Positions 50,700 through 64,000 of a DNA stretch of 64,000 bases are shown here, in pieces (within the stretch, counting starts at the first letter, position 1; every line of letters begins with the position of its first letter). A model generated the notes under the pieces. That model saw only the letters and a program-made list of their open reading frames with translations. It searched no databases and had not been told where the DNA came from. The stretch comes from Paralvinella palmiformis (taxonomy: Eukaryota; Annelida; Polychaeta; Terebellida; Alvinellidae). The stretch lies in assembly GCA_025642065.1 (NCBI GenBank), contig JAODUP010000127.1, positions 1 through 64,000 of the forward strand, in the 5' to 3' direction. The position numbers and the translations under genes were made by a program.

Positions 50700-53600
50700 T
50701 ACAAATCTCGATTTACTCAGTTTGAAGACCAGAGATTTAACCAGTGATTTAATCAGATAATAGTCAGATGAGTCTAGTGCCCAGACTAAACATTACACTG
50801 CACTCTGTCAATAATAATAATAATAACTCTAGAAATTCTAGATCTATGTCTAGCGGTGTTGATCAGCTCACTCTAAGGTAATGGGCTATGCTATTCTAAT
50901 ATAGTCTATGTGTGGCTGTTTACATTACATGTTGAGGCTAAAGACGTAATTAGTCCAAATATAGTTTGTAAGCTGAGTTCAATGTGACGTTAATCGAGGA
51001 CTAGATGTCATGCTATATTCACAGTCATTTAGCTGGAAATAGCTAAGATAACATGAACACAAATAGCTCGCAATGAATAGTTATAGAAAACAGCATCTCA
51101 CCATAAACCAATGAGGGATTTTTTCAGATTTTCTTTGGAAACATTTATGCGATCCACGTAGCTTTGGCCACTAATTAAACATGATAACGATATAATATCG
51201 TTTACATTCTGGTTAAGTATTGAATAAAAATGGCTTTGTGTTATCCGTTGGTACTACGAGCTGGGTTCGAATCTATCAACCCGGGTACTCATCTTGCATG
51301 TACCCACTCATAGGCGTAGCCTTATATGAATAGCAAGCTGGACTATTCTTCGGTCATTGGCTGGTAGAAGGAGGGTACAGCACGGCGTGTTGAAGATGGT
51401 TTCCAGTTGCATAGGCGTTAGAAATGAGAGCCTACATCCGACGAGTGGCTCAGAAATATAAACAGTAAAACAAATTTATCTTTCCCCGATTCCAAAAACA
51501 GTTCAGACACAATTACCCACGATGCATTGGGATACTAAATGTCCCACTAATTTGTGCATAATCTACTTTTCAGATTAGCGATTAAATTATGATCTATTCG
51601 GGTTTGGGCTAATAATGTCAAGGCATATATCGCCAAGGGACAATATTGTGTTAGCAGCTGTAAGATTTAAATATTCTGATCACGTGGTGAAGATTTCGTT
51701 TCTTGGTGATATTTATAAGCAGATTTCAAATGAATACATTGCGATTAATAGCATCAGTTTCCACGGGTACCATATATGTATCTGCTGGTAACAAAGGCAT
51801 GATTGTCCACAGTGATAGTATCTGTTTTATTGTTTATCCAGATGGTCTGTTCCAAGTCTAGTCAATCTATGTGTCATTTTTAATTGGATAGGGATTGGGT
51901 GCATTTCTCTAACAGCCATAAAACGCGATTATTTGAAAAGGGTGAAAACAATCTATTGAAGTTTGTATATTTATGAGTGTGATGAATAAAACTGCGCAAA
52001 ACTAACACCAAAATATGATGTTATCCGATATTATAAATAATAATCGAAATTATCCTATAATCAAGAATAAATTAGGTTATTCGAAATTTTGGATAAGGCC
52101 GATGCTTATAATTAGGTCTGACCAGTAATAAAATATTTATGCGAGATGTTTTAGGTAGCATATAAGATATGAATAAATCTACTCACTCACTGTATCATGA
52201 ACTAGAATGCTAGTAATATGCCATCCCATGTAGATCATTAAGACTCTCTTCTAAATACTGTAGCTCCTTCACCATTACAGGAGTTGCAAATTTTTTAATT
52301 CCCAATATCAAAAGAGTAAAATACTTAGTGGGATCAGGACTGTCTAGAAAGGGCTGATTAGTTTTGGATAGAATTATGGATTATAAACGATACACATCTT
52401 CCGTTATTTAAACAGCCTCTGAACGTGGGCTGATTGTATATATCAGTGATGTTCTAACACCCAAACTCAGTCATAAATCAGTAATGTTATAGACAGAACG
52501 GTTTACTTTGATTATAGACTTTTAGTTCGTATTCGTAAAATATGCAGATATGTATAGAGTAGGCAACTAATGTTATAACATCGGATTGTGCTAATTTCCA
52601 TAAAGGAGTTCTTCAGTCCTCATCAAACTAAAATGTTCTATGCTCTGTAAATATTGACTATAGGATAAATGCCAATATAAAGCCAGATATATCAGATTTC
52701 GGTGACGAGCTGAACAATGCGCTCGCTATCTACTCTTGAACGAACAGCCCAAAACACTCCGGTTAAAGACCCCGTCTTTATATATCATCTGGTACAATAA
52801 GTGGAAGGCAAACAAGGGAAATACATTGCTTCACGACTCAGCCTACTCCGAGGAATAGGTTTAATCACACATGTGTCAGCGCCATATTGAGTATCTGCTG
52901 CCAGATATTATGATGTATTAGCTGATTATATAACCTAGATGTATCATTCAGTCCGCGCTGTACGTAGTCACTCGAAGAGCTAATCTAATCAGGTCAAAAC
53001 ATATAAATATTAATATAAAACACGTAACCATGACACATTCATGTTTACAGACAACATTTAGTACGCTGATAATAACCTAAGATTACCTGTTATTAATGAT
53101 GACTTATTTGTTCATCATATGCTATCAAAATAAACATACCAATTTCATCATCATCAGTTGGAAATGTTCAGTAAAGACATTTAATTACTAGTACAGATAC
53201 ATAATAAACACTAATACATTGATGTCTACGAACTATTGAGACCCTGTTCATGAATGTCGCTGATCTGTCTTACCTTAACTATTAATATAATGTATTTATA
53301 GCTATTTCAAATATTAAATTGGATACTTTTTCTGAAAGTAACAACAACAATAATTGTAACAACGTTAACAGCAAGAGAAATAAAAATAATGATATTCAAA
53401 TGTGTTACAGATCCTCTTAACGTCCGTTATTTAGATAGGGTCACCTAAACCCAAACAAGATACATTGCGTGGCTTATGTTAGATGTTGTGCTATACATAG
53501 CGCGTTATTGTTCTTTCAGTAACCCGAAGACTTGCGAGACTATGACATTTAAACATAACGGTAACTAAACCAATCTTCCAGGTGTGGTTTCGTTCAATTT

Positions 53601-54300
53601 TATCATTAAGATTACTACAGAACGGACGTTATTCCTGTAAGTTGTATTAGGATAAGAGGGCGGTGGCTTGGATCAAACTTTAATATGTAAAACGGGAAAT
53701 TAAACCTGTTTAGATCCGACTACATCTGACAGTTAAAGAAAGGGAAAAAGAGAAAGGTATAAAGAGTATCAGGTGAATGGCATTTTCTAATTGATTTGCC
53801 CATTTTCGGTTGTGAGCGGAGATTTTTTAGAAAATGGATTATCTTCTTTCAACTTTCTTTAACATATACGTTGTAGCTATTTCAATCGTGGAAATGTCAA
53901 GTGGTACAGGAGTAACTTAACAAATGAATAAATATTGTCTATTTGGTGTTTACATGTGATAATTGATGTAAATCACAAATAAAACTAGCTTCACTGTAGA
54001 AAATCTCTGCAACATGCCAATACAAATAAACGTAATTTATATTAAGACAACACAAACAAGTTATAGCATAGAATATGGTGATTGTATTGTCTGTTTCGGT
54101 AGGAAACTTGTTTTATGTTATATTACGTGGAGTTCGCTTGTGGTTTAAAATACACCGTTACTGACCAGATCTAAACGATCCAATATCTAATTAGTTAGCC
54201 GATAAAGATGTTAAGAGCAGTTGCTAATAAATGTCTTACAAATATCACTAACCTTTGCCTAACATAACACGAGAACATAAAGCAGGTGTTTCTTTTATTT
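50700..54300 (+). repeat. P module (copy 5)
   Basis: Collinear with 13388-16430 and 30246-33450 at lower identity. It includes the B-box-like GGGTTCGAATC near 51264 and the equivalent of the 241-788 segment (52300-52640). CACACATGTGTCAGCGCCATATTG at 52865 is unchanged from copies 2 and 4. It is the most diverged full-length P copy. Confidence 0.87.
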
Positions 54301-54479
54301 ATGAATACAAAAAGACCAACAGCACTACGACAACAACAACAAAAACTATCATCAACCACATCACAATAAATATAAAATGAACAGTAACTTATATTTACTA
54401 AAGAGCTCTTTCTGGCAGCAGCCCATCAAAGGTATTGTAAAATGTTACCCCAAATAATATGTATAATTTAAACGGTAAG

Positions 54480-54900
54480 CTTTACATATATGTGAGAGAA
54501 AGTTTGAAAAGGAGAGTTTTTAGAAGAGATTTACATTTTTAAATCTGTTTTACAACGTTGGGGCTGCAGAATTACATGCATAATCACCTTATGACTTGAG
54601 CTTAGGTACGTGTATCAGCAATAGTTTCTGACTGGATGACAAATAATTTCGAGATGGCATTCTAATGGACAATAATTTACATAGGAATTCCTGTGCCATG
54701 TAACCGATACATTTATCAGGTATTGTTATAATATTGAAATGGATATGCTGTCTAACAGGTAGCCAATATTTGTCTTAAAAGATGACTGAAGTTACAATCA
54801 GATACGCCATTTAACATGGAGTGACAATAGTTTACATGAGATGTACGAATGTCATGGGCCACAATAAGAAGAACGTCGTTTTTCAAGAATGCTTTTATAC
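54480..54900 (+). repeat. R module, first part (copy 5)
   Basis: Matches 33910-34340 and 16440-16790: GTTTTACAAMGTT, ATCACCTTATGACTTGAG, GTTACAATCAGATACGCCATTTAACA. The Q LINE follows, and R resumes at about 57640. Confidence 0.75.
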
Positions 54901-55019
54901 AGTGGATGATCTTAAGATTTTAGTAGGCAGCACGATTTACTGATACTTCATATATATCAATGAATGTTTCAAACCTAATTCGAAAATGTATAACTAAGCC
55001 TCGGGGTAAAGGAATAGCG

Positions 55020-56290
55020 ACTAATCTGTAATACTGGTGAGTCATCCATTGTTGGATATCAGCAATGCAATGTTTTAAATAATTCAAGGAAGAGGAACAA
55101 ATTAGCTCATTGTCAGGATCAAGTGATCTATACAGCTTCGTGTGATCTGCATGAAAGTGATATTTAACTCTATATCAGTGCACAGTAATCCCAAGTCCTT
55201 TGATTTACCTTACATGTCTTTAAATTGTGAAAACACGAGCAACAAGACCTGAACACTGGTATACCAGATAGACACTCTCTGTGCGTTTTGTTCCAAATAT
55301 AATTGAAACAATTCAAGTACCAGATCTGATAGAATACATGTGCCTTTCAGCCTAGAGAAAGGTGTGTTATTGGCAACTCTATCAAATACATCAAATAGGT
55401 CAAGAATAATATATAACACTTGATAAGCTTGTTCAATTAATATCAAAATACAAATTTTTACCTGAACCAAGGATATTTCAGTTTTAAGTGCAGAATATCG
55501 TTTTTCATTAAAGTAATTATGAAATAAATATTTGTTTAGATGGAAAGCAACTGCCCTTTCTATGATCTTAGATAAATATGTTAGATTTGAAACAGGTCTG
55601 GAATATTTTAGATTATAACAGTTCAAACTGTTATTTGTTTAATTTATGGGTTTAAAATGCAGGTTTCGTGGATCAGAAATTGTGATTTATCAAATATCTG
55701 TGAAACTAGGCTTATCAAAATATCATCCATACCTAGGCTCATCTGCATAGAAAACATTAGACAACATTTTCAATAATTATCTGATAGCAGTCTCTGTAAC
55801 ATGCTCGAGTGTTTTTATCATATAAATGCAGAACTCTTCTACTACTTTGACAGAATAAGTTGTAAAAGCAATGAGTCATATCTTTGTTTGAGTTGACAAT
55901 GTTTGAGAGGACAATCTCATGTTTATGTAGTTTGTCTGGTATTTAGAATTTAGAATTTTATTAACCTTGAATACTTCATAATGAACATACAATCAAGGTC
56001 CTGATCCTCAGCCGCTCATGATATGTTACATTATTACCACCACCGGTGATGATAGGTTCTAAGATGTGTAGATGTTGGTATAAGCTTTCTTGCAGATGCT
56101 GCCTGAGATTGGTCGATCTGACCATGTCATACAGTTGTTCGGTGATTGGTTTCGCCCTGAAAACCCTCGGAACAGTTAGACAATGTTTGTAGCGTAGCGT
56201 GAGAGCCGATAAATTGCGATTTTTCTTTAGGAAATCTGACTCCCGTTGTTGTGTGAGTGTAATCAGTTGATTATAACTGGACGAATACAT
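55020..56290 (-). pseudogene. Non-LTR retrotransposon relic (Q module, copy 5)
   Basis: The minus frame 55626-55210 reads RPVSNLTYLSKIIERAVAFH, then LDLFDVFDRV (RT motif A region, where AAFDTV is usual) and LELFQLYLEQNAQRVS. The palm motif C lies at about 55150, where the expected YADDTQLY reads HADHTKLY: both the Tyr and the second Asp are lost. Next come LYRSLDPDNELI and LKHCIADIQQWM. Upstream, 56290-55976 has MVRSTNLRQHLQESLYQHLHIL, matching the EEP of the LINE at 21115. It is the same family as that element, inserted in opposite orientation to the module. It is dead. Confidence 0.88.
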
Positions 56291-56389
56291 CCCCTGAAAT
56301 CAGAAAGGTCAGTGGTAATATTCAAAAGACTTAGCCTTACAGCGCAAATGAATGTCACACTTTAAAGAATTAATTACCTAAGAGAATAC

Positions 56390-57390
56390 AGATTTCCCGA
56401 CCTTTCCCGTGAGTCCGAGATGCACGATGGAACGACTATCTAGCTGGAATCGTGACACCAACAATGTCCCTGTCAACAATGTTACAAATTGACTGATAAT
56501 TTATTAGGTTGATACTTACATTGTCAACATGTACAGCTAATGCATTAGATGGAGCTGATTGGTACAACGAGCAAATTACTGGCATTATATCCTATTTCAT
56601 TTGAATGCTTTCTACTACGTTGATGCATCGATAAAAATGACGCCTTACATCCATATGCTAATAAGGCAAATAACTGAGCGTTACTACAACTTATTAACAA
56701 CATATAAGTATACTTATATAAGACTAAACTTGGTGGAGAGGTATGCTGACGGATGCACAACAACAACGCCAAAAAACATCAACATCACACTGTTAACTAC
56801 TAAAATATCACCTGAAAATAATAATGTACCTGTTGCTTACCTTGGGCCTCAGACTCTGAAATAAATTACTCTCAGCGTCAACATTCCACACTCAGAGGTT
56901 TAGTATGTTACTAATAAATCATTTAATCATATATTATTTGCCAAAAATGACCAAACCTAAACACATGATGTGATCGGCGGTGTTAGCCCCATTATTACGT
57001 TAGACATCTCTTCTCATCCTTCACACGGTTCAGGTTACTTAACTGTAAATAAATCTGATAAAAATGTAATTAATAATTTCTTTTAGAAATACATCTCGTC
57101 AAACACCCTTAAACTAATAAATATTTACTGATGGGTAAACACTATAAAGCATTCGTGAATAAAAAGTAATTAAATTAAATTTTACTTGTGAAAAGATCAC
57201 TTTGGGGCCATATATTTAAAGACATTTAGATAAAAGCAAAGAAAGTTGTGTCATGTTTCGGAGAAGATAAAAAGAATATCCTAAAATATATATAAAAGAT
57301 AAGATAACAATGATTTTCTTGAGCTTTGGCCATGTCGATGTCAGGTGAAATGATCTGTGAGTTATTCAGTATAAATATTGTAAATAAATG
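56390..57390. other. 1-kb segment present in copy 5 and absent from copy 1
   Basis: Copy 1 passes from the equivalent of 56385 to that of 57391 within about 20 bp (1350-1370). The extra sequence has an open frame of 101 residues (56559-56864) with no recognised domain, and none of the element signatures seen elsewhere. It may be more of the LINE with its 5' end, an unrelated insertion, or sequence lost from copy 1. Confidence 0.5.
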
Positions 57391-58500
57391 TGATCTATCG
57401 CCTTTGATATGGATATGAAGTGTATTGTAAATAGTCTGCTTGACTGATGTTTTAATGTTCAAGTCATCTCTTGAAGTTGATGTATTTCACTTTTTGGAAC
57501 TACACGATTTATGAATGAATGTGAATAATGAGCATAAATGAGCATATACAATTGAAATGACTGAAGAATGCAAACGACAATGAAGATATTATAATAGTAT
57601 AAACAATTCTACTAAATACTATGTATTATAATATAACAGTTTATATATTAACAACAACAATGTCAATATTATAACATCATCACGAATAACAATAGCACTG
57701 ATTTATCATTGATAACAAACATGAAACCTGGTTTAATATTGTTTTTGCCAGTGTGTCATGTTATAAATAATAATTACATCAAATAGACCATTAATTGAGT
57801 GAGCAATTTAGTATTAAGTGATACGATGTTATATCACACCGTAAGTGTAATTACTTAATGGAAAATATTTAACGTCCTTAACTCATTTTAATCAAACCTA
57901 CCTGAGTTCCTCTTGTACACATCTATGTGTGGTTGGTTAAACTTCTCTGAAACAATGTTCTTCATTTCTTAATTGTAAGACAGATAAATCGAAGCCATAA
58001 ATTGAAAGGTGTGTAGGTACCTGTGTCATTTCAAGAACATCTATAACAATAAAGAAATGGATAAATGAAGTTTGTTTTGTAATGAAATATCTGCATTATA
58101 ATTTGCTTATTACACTGAAACTTATTATCATTAATGACAGCTCCATTTCCTCCTCATGCGAATGGTAACATGGGGCACTCATAGATTACAAAGAAGATGA
58201 TGATTTCGTTCGTAATATTGCTATTAATGACGATATCTAATTATGCAATTGTGGATATTGACCAAGACTATCCACGAAATATCGTCCGTTTGACATTATG
58301 CAGATACGTTTCGAACGTTTGGAGTCGGCGCCTCCTGGTATCATTATACTTTATATTGGACCACCACGGTAATATAATGTCTGCCTGACATAATAAATAG
58401 ACAGACATGCTTCTGTGCAATCCAGTGTTTTTTTACTAAGCGGCCGCTCACACCTTGGTTTAATGGAGATATCACAACAGCAAACAAAAGGGTGTTGTAA
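57391..58500 (+). repeat. R module, second part (copy 5)
   Basis: Matches 1369-2200 and 34360-35250: GTGTGTCATGTTRTAAA near 57750, TCGTCCGTTTGACATTA near 58285, and AAGCGGCCGCTCACACCTTGG near 58438. Confidence 0.8.
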
Positions 58501-59290
58501 GTGCGAACGATTACATCTTCTGGCTAGGCTGGCTGTTTTGGAGGATTTGTATTTGGAAGCCATATTAAAGATGACCAATCTGAGAGCCAGTTCCAAGCTG
58601 TCACGTCATGATGAACAGAAACTGTAATGATGTCCAGATCTAAATCCCATGACACATTCCTGAACAGAGTGTGTACTGTACAACCAACCATCTCAATCGA
58701 CGGTGTCACTGAACGACCCTTTATTCAGAAGATCACTCGTATCCACCAGTATCTTGAATAACGGGTCTCCGTACTGTTAAAACGTTATCCCTTGTGTCAG
58801 TTCTTGATGATATGAAGATCGCATTATCAGCATCCGATGCATCGTGTGCTCATGATCCAATCCCTACTTAAATCTGTAAACAGTGTAAGAACAAGCTGAT
58901 TCATATCTTCACTAATATTGTAAATATGCTATTATCATGAGACATGTTTCAAATTCCACGAAACCAAGAACTGCGAAGGTTTATATCAGAGGTTTTAGAA
59001 AAGACCTTTGTTAACCAGCTAACATCATAACTGGCCATTACTAGCTTAATTATGGTGAAATACAATTACCAAATAAAAATAATCGCAGTACTCAGATTTT
59101 GAAGGAAATAAGTAATAATTATACATCTATCAACTAATACAAGCTAGGAACCGTAATGTGATCTTGGATGACTACCTTAATACGGAAGCTCATATAAAAC
59201 GTGTGTGCTATGTCTTGTATTTCCAAGTAAAGACCACTCGAAATGTTCAATATGTTTTGCCACGGGACACCCTTCAGGGCTAGTTCACGC
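58500..59290 (+). repeat. T module, left part (copy 5)
   Basis: GCCATATTAAAGATGAC, CTGAGAGCCAGTTCCAAGCT and CACATTCCTGAACAGAGTGTG follow 2260-2380 and 24110-24230 step for step. It runs into the LINE thumb remnant at 59150. Confidence 0.82.
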
Positions 59291-59520
59291 CGGATTGACT
59301 ATTCGGATTGATTATTTTGATTCCACCATCTTATACAAAAGGTTTAGCAACTACAAAATGTAGAGGGCGACTTATATCAAAGATACGAAAAGATATTAAC
59401 TCTACTTAAGCCATGCACTGACTTCTATTTAGATCCAGGATAGATTTTAATATCTATATTCTTACTTATCAAGTTCAATATGAACAAGGGCCATAATAGG
59501 TATCCAACACGTTGCAGCGA
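59150..59520 (+). pseudogene. LINE RT thumb and C-terminal remnant
   Basis: RNVILDDYLNTEAHIKRVC can be read at 59155-59210, then QVKTTRNVQYVL, as in the relics at 2917 and 24780. At 59404-59470 a piece resembling HWLPVRSRIDFKILILTYQ is recognisable with substitutions (59433 onward: RIDFNIYILTYQ). The palm is missing. It extends further 3' than the copy-1 relic, so the ancestral insertion was longer. Confidence 0.72.
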
Positions 59521-59589
59521 TGGCTTCTACTAAGGACACTAAGCTATGTCGGCTCAAACGTATTGTTGATACTGCGCATTACCGTTAAG

Positions 59590-60009
59590 ACATTTCTTTG
59601 TCAACCATTCAGTTATGAATATATGTATCAGCATGATTATGGATTGTTAGTTAACAGCAATTTGTGCTTTCCTAATGTTACAAACATCATTTTAAAATGG
59701 TATTTACGAATTGATTGTTTTACTGACCAAATTCATTGTGATGCAATTTTAATCGTCTTTCGTAGATCGGACCCAATAGTTGCGTGTTGAAACAAAAGTT
59801 ATATATTATTAAATATTTGATTGTATGTAACATGTAATGCACATTCACCTTCAGCTTTACGGAAGTTTAATAAAATGGATAGATCACACTAAATGTGTAT
59901 AGATAATATTTTGGATGCTGTGGATAATTTTGTCTTCACCATTTAGAATAAACAATTTGGGCGAAGGTGATACACTGCCTGCATATATATTTTGAAAATA
60001 GAGTTTACG

Positions 60010-60010
<1 letters not shown>
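59590..60010 (+). repeat. Z module (copy 5)
   Basis: TATGTATCAGCATGATTATGGATTG and TTAACAGCAATTTGTGC match 9510-9560, and the later TTCACCTTTAGC/TTCACCTTCAGC stretch matches 9785/59849. The 92-residue frame 59512-59790 is not conserved in copy 1. Confidence 0.7.
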
Positions 60011-60802
<792 letters not shown>

Positions 60803-60809
60803 ATAATGG

Positions 60810-61280
60810 AATATATCTAAACCATTAACTGTAAACATCGATATCCTCTCCAAAGCAACTCTTTTAATTAAAGGTAACTAGTTTTGATAAGTCGTTCATT
60901 GTTTATTCTTAATACTGGACAGATATCGTACCAACCCGATACGTTTATAAACTGCGCAGCAATCCTCTAAGTTATGTGCCTGAATCTGACTCATAGCGGT
61001 GTTTTGAGGTTTCATTTCCTTAGGGAAACTCCCCTTAGGCATATGTCTTCGTTGTTACATTGTATCATCGGCACAATCAGCGCCACTCAACACAACATGA
61101 TATATTAACTAAAAATGCCGATCGATCTGTCATATTTGATATTTACAAAAATGAGCCAATAAATGAATTTGATGGTCGAGAACCAATCTTGCTTAATACA
61201 AATTATGTAAAATAATAAACGAACATATTAGTCAACATCAATTGTCTATTGAATAGAGCTCGTTTTGACACATTACCATC
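60810..61280. other. No gene seen
   Basis: Somewhat less AT-rich than average, with no supported frame and no matching module noticed. Confidence 0.4.
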
Positions 61281-61289
61281 TAAAGTTTT

Positions 61290-62560
61290 TCAGCAGTAAA
61301 CGCGGTACTGACATCAACAGACTGCCCGTTGTCCTAAAAACACTGACTTGGTATTTCGACCATATGAAAAACAATGATGATATGCACGAATAATGAAGCC
61401 AACAGACTAACATGGGATTGGCCTCAGACTGCTCCTACTAAATACATTCTAATCACAGTTGTAGTTATCTAGAGTAACAGGAGAGTATGTTGAAAGATAA
61501 TCTTACACAATTGACAAGTACACAGGATTATCCTATGTTTTGACCATTCCTGTCTATCTATGTTGTCAATAATGTACAATTTTCTTTTGGTCTCCACTTT
61601 CTCCTTTGCCTTCTTTACAGTTACATATCCGGAATATGCCCAGCAGCCACTTTTTTAGGTAAAAGGTAGGGTAAATCCTAAACAGAAAAGAACCTATAAT
61701 GCTGAGTGGAGACTTCCTATGCAAATAGAGCACATTCACATTAATAAATCGAATTCGAACCCAGCAGTTGGAGGCTTGTAGCAAAATGCTTTTAGCATTG
61801 GGCTATCGCAGTTGTCTCAATAGAATAAAAACAATCATATCATTACAAATCTCAAATAATATTATTTAAACAATGTATGCAGCCATCATATATTATCTTA
61901 CAATCAGATAAACTTCAATCCGACTACGGTAGTCGTTCAGAATAATCCTATTGTAATCATACCCTACGTTAAATCATGTTTTAAAAGTTTGAGATAAAAA
62001 GTACTAGAAGGTTGGCCAGACACAATACAAACAATCAACTAATTAGAATATAGTTTTTCTCATTCATCATATCCACACAATCTAACATGTCACATCTAAA
62101 CTAAAGGAAGATAATCTCAGTGTTTGTTGATTACAACGTCCTCCATAAAAATTAACCTAACAACAATACTGTTAGTATGTAGTCAATAAAACTAAAATAA
62201 ACAAGTTGACTATCTAAAGATATTACTAGTAATTTAATTATCTTATTGCTGACGCCCGAAAAACGAGAGATTATTGTGATATTTAACAGATTCTCCAAAT
62301 ACGATAACAAAATATAAACTGTTCTGGAACACTACCGCAGTTGATGTTATGTAACTGTTGACTAGTTTTATGGACCATGTTGTGGATTAGGAAATATTTA
62401 CGTTCCTAAAATATTCACGGATTCTAAAATTACAAATGGATCAGAAAAAACCTTAAGATTATTTGGGTTAATATATAATTAACTATACAACCGATCCACC
62501 GTGGCATGATTGTATGGATCACTGATTTACCGAAAGACTAACTCAAACATAAATCAGTAA
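61290..62560 (+). repeat. T module, middle part (copy 5)
   Basis: Follows 3085-4140 and 24990-26310: GTTGTCCTAAAAACACTGACTTGGTA, GGTAGTCGTTCAGAATAATCCT, ACAAACAATCAACTAATTAGAAT, AATAAACAAGTTGACTATCTAAA and TTGACTAGTTTTATGGACCA. It is separated from the left part of T by the Z module and the compound microsatellite, so this copy is rearranged. Confidence 0.87.
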
Positions 62561-62980
62561 ATAGTAATACAGTTTATTATACAACTCCAGAGCCTTCATT
62601 CTGTGTTCTAAAGCTAGGATTTAGCGATATTTACGAAACATCTTGTAATCCACAAACCCATTCGTCGTTTCTTAGAATCACAATGTATAATATGTCAGGA
62701 ATGGAGTGCATGTTGGAATATTAAAAGTATAATGCAATTAATTAAGAAGGTTGTTGATAATTTATATCCAACATATTTGTAAATATTACAATTCGTAGAT
62801 AACGCACTTGGACGTGTTTTGTTATTCACAGAGTATGGCATTCCGCGTTGTCTGAACTATTGTCCGACAGCTCGCTAATTACACCATTCCTTTCATGATG
62901 TTAATTGTCAATTTGCAGATATTCCACAGGAGTTACGCAAGAAGCAATTTACTCAAGATTTGTTGAAAAGCCGTTAATTA
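62560..62980. other. No gene seen
   Basis: Ends with AAAAGCCGTTAATTACATAACACC, matching 4152-4183 and 26357-26383 of T. The SINE is inserted right after this point. Confidence 0.5.
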
Positions 62981-62983
62981 CAT

Positions 62984-63266
62984 AACACCACCTCTATTGC
63001 CTAGTGGGTAAGGGCGTGGCACTTTCGTACTCATGTTTATGCTATAGAGGAGGTCACGGGTTCGAATTCCGGTCGTGGCATTATAACAGGAGGAGTTTTT
63101 CAATCTACCAGGCAACTGGCAAGGTTTTCCCGGACGATTATGCCTTCTATTCTAATTTTTATATATATTTAGAATTAGTACCAGTGGTCAAGCAGTAAAC
63201 TACATACATTATGCATCTCCCTCATTTGAGGTAGCTAAGCCACCTCAAATAACTGCCATTTCGGCC

Positions 63267-63299
<33 letters not shown>

Positions 63300-63300
63300 G
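62984..63300 (+). mobile_element. tRNA-derived SINE with (ATT)n tail
   Basis: A-box-like TTGCCTAGTGGGTAAGG (62998-63013) and a B-box with one extra base, GGGTTCGAATTCC (63058-63070). A GC-richer body follows (GGCAACTGGCAAGGTTTTCCC) and a 3' part ends in an ATT-rich tail at 63266-63300. It is a different family from the SINE at 39183. It is inserted in T sequence, whose uninterrupted form is at 26357-26400 (ATAACACTGGAAATAACAC). Confidence 0.78.
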
Positions 63301-64000
63301 TACTCCGAAAGTGAAAATGACTGTGATAGGCTTGTATTTGCCATACTATGGACGGTACCTCTAGCCAAGTCAGCCTGTATATATAGTCAAATACTGGAAG
63401 ATAGTCGGTGTATCATAGCAACAAATGACCTATCTCGCGTGTTATTCACGAGATATATGAACGCTTCTCTATCACGATCAGAGCATATACACGGGTGATG
63501 ATGGTACAGGACACGCTCATACACACGTTCTAGTTTGCTACTTTATGATTTGGCGCTCCAAAATTAACTATATTGTTCTAACTTCACAAGAATTTAACAC
63601 ACGCGCTGTAGAAATATTGTCACGTCTTAAATTGATCACGTATTCTTCTCGAAATAAGCATCTGATAATAATTATATTAAGTCGTCATATCATTTGTAAT
63701 ACATCTGATAGTTGTTAGTGACCATTTCCATTGAAGGCAACTGTATTTATTGACAGGAGTGTAGGCCTGATCGTCACAAGATAGATTCCACACAGAGATT
63801 GGTCAGACTTTAAGTGAGCAGTTTGAGTATTGTGTAAATATACTAGCAGGAGATTTAACGAATACCAATATTGATAGCATTATTGACAATGGTTCCTGAC
63901 AACAATATGTTTAACCAGATAAATATGTATAATCTATATAATCACATCTAAATCAATCCATAGTATTATCACAAATTTATGGCTATGAATCAACTAACAC
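63301..64000. other. Right edge; possible trace of LINE endonuclease
   Basis: There is no clear gene. Near 63837 a short frame reads ILAGDLTNTNIDS, which resembles the GDFN/GDLN segment of EEP endonucleases. The rest is not recognisable, so I treat this as weak. Confidence 0.25.

Noticed and set aside
62984..63085. Functional tRNA gene
   Set aside because: Pol III boxes are present, but the B-box has an extra base and no acceptor stem pairs. The long body and ATT tail show a SINE.
63837..63890. LINE endonuclease at the right edge
   Set aside because: Only one short GDLN-like string is readable. It is not enough for a separate call.

Overview
The window looks like gene-poor nuclear DNA from a metazoan. 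It is very AT-rich, has dozens of (TA)n and other microsatellites, and carries decayed non-LTR retrotransposons, tRNA-derived SINEs and a broken Tc1-like transposase. There is no bacterial gene arrangement and no open reading frame I would call a host gene. The LINE proteins (EEP endonuclease followed by reverse transcriptase of the CR1/L2/Jockey kind) and the Tc1 lineage fit a marine invertebrate, perhaps a lophotrochozoan. That placement is inference and weak.

The main structure is a mosaic of diverged copies of one long composite repeat, found by reading the window against itself. I name its modules P, R, T, Z, U, V, W and Y, plus a LINE module Q. Copy 1 (about 241-13260) reads P-part, Q, R, T with U, W, a second T relic, Z, U, V. 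Copy 2 (13300-20045) reads P, R, Y. Copy 3 (20049-30217) reads P-part, LINE, inverted P-part, T with U, W. Copy 4 (30246-43370) reads P, R, T-part, Z, U, V, DNA-transposon remnants, W, Y. Copy 5 (50690-62980) reads P, R, Q, R, T-part, Z, a compound microsatellite, T-part. Identity ranges from about 99 percent (241-788 against 20049-20596) to barely alignable. Many module borders fall at microsatellites.

A 7.2-kb island (43370-50600) does not match the rest. It holds a minus-strand LINE endonuclease relic, a LINE/SINE-type 3' tail and a Tc1-like transposase pseudogene, and it ends in a long (TG)n tract.

The recognisable coding sequence is all mobile-element derived: LINE pieces at 870-1350, 2560-3110, 8174-8730, 17809-18258, 21115-23030, 24440-24900, 27809-28305, 37556-37747, 44380-44945, 55020-56290 and 59150-59520, and the transposase at 48427-49469. 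All are broken by stops, frameshifts or truncation. The duplicated copies allow relative dating. One LINE 3' end fills a site that is empty in another copy, and the Q LINE is present in two copies and absent from two. The strongest undescribed object is the composite repeat itself. I cannot tell from sequence alone whether it is a giant non-autonomous element, a degenerate higher-order tandem array or a nest of segmental duplications.
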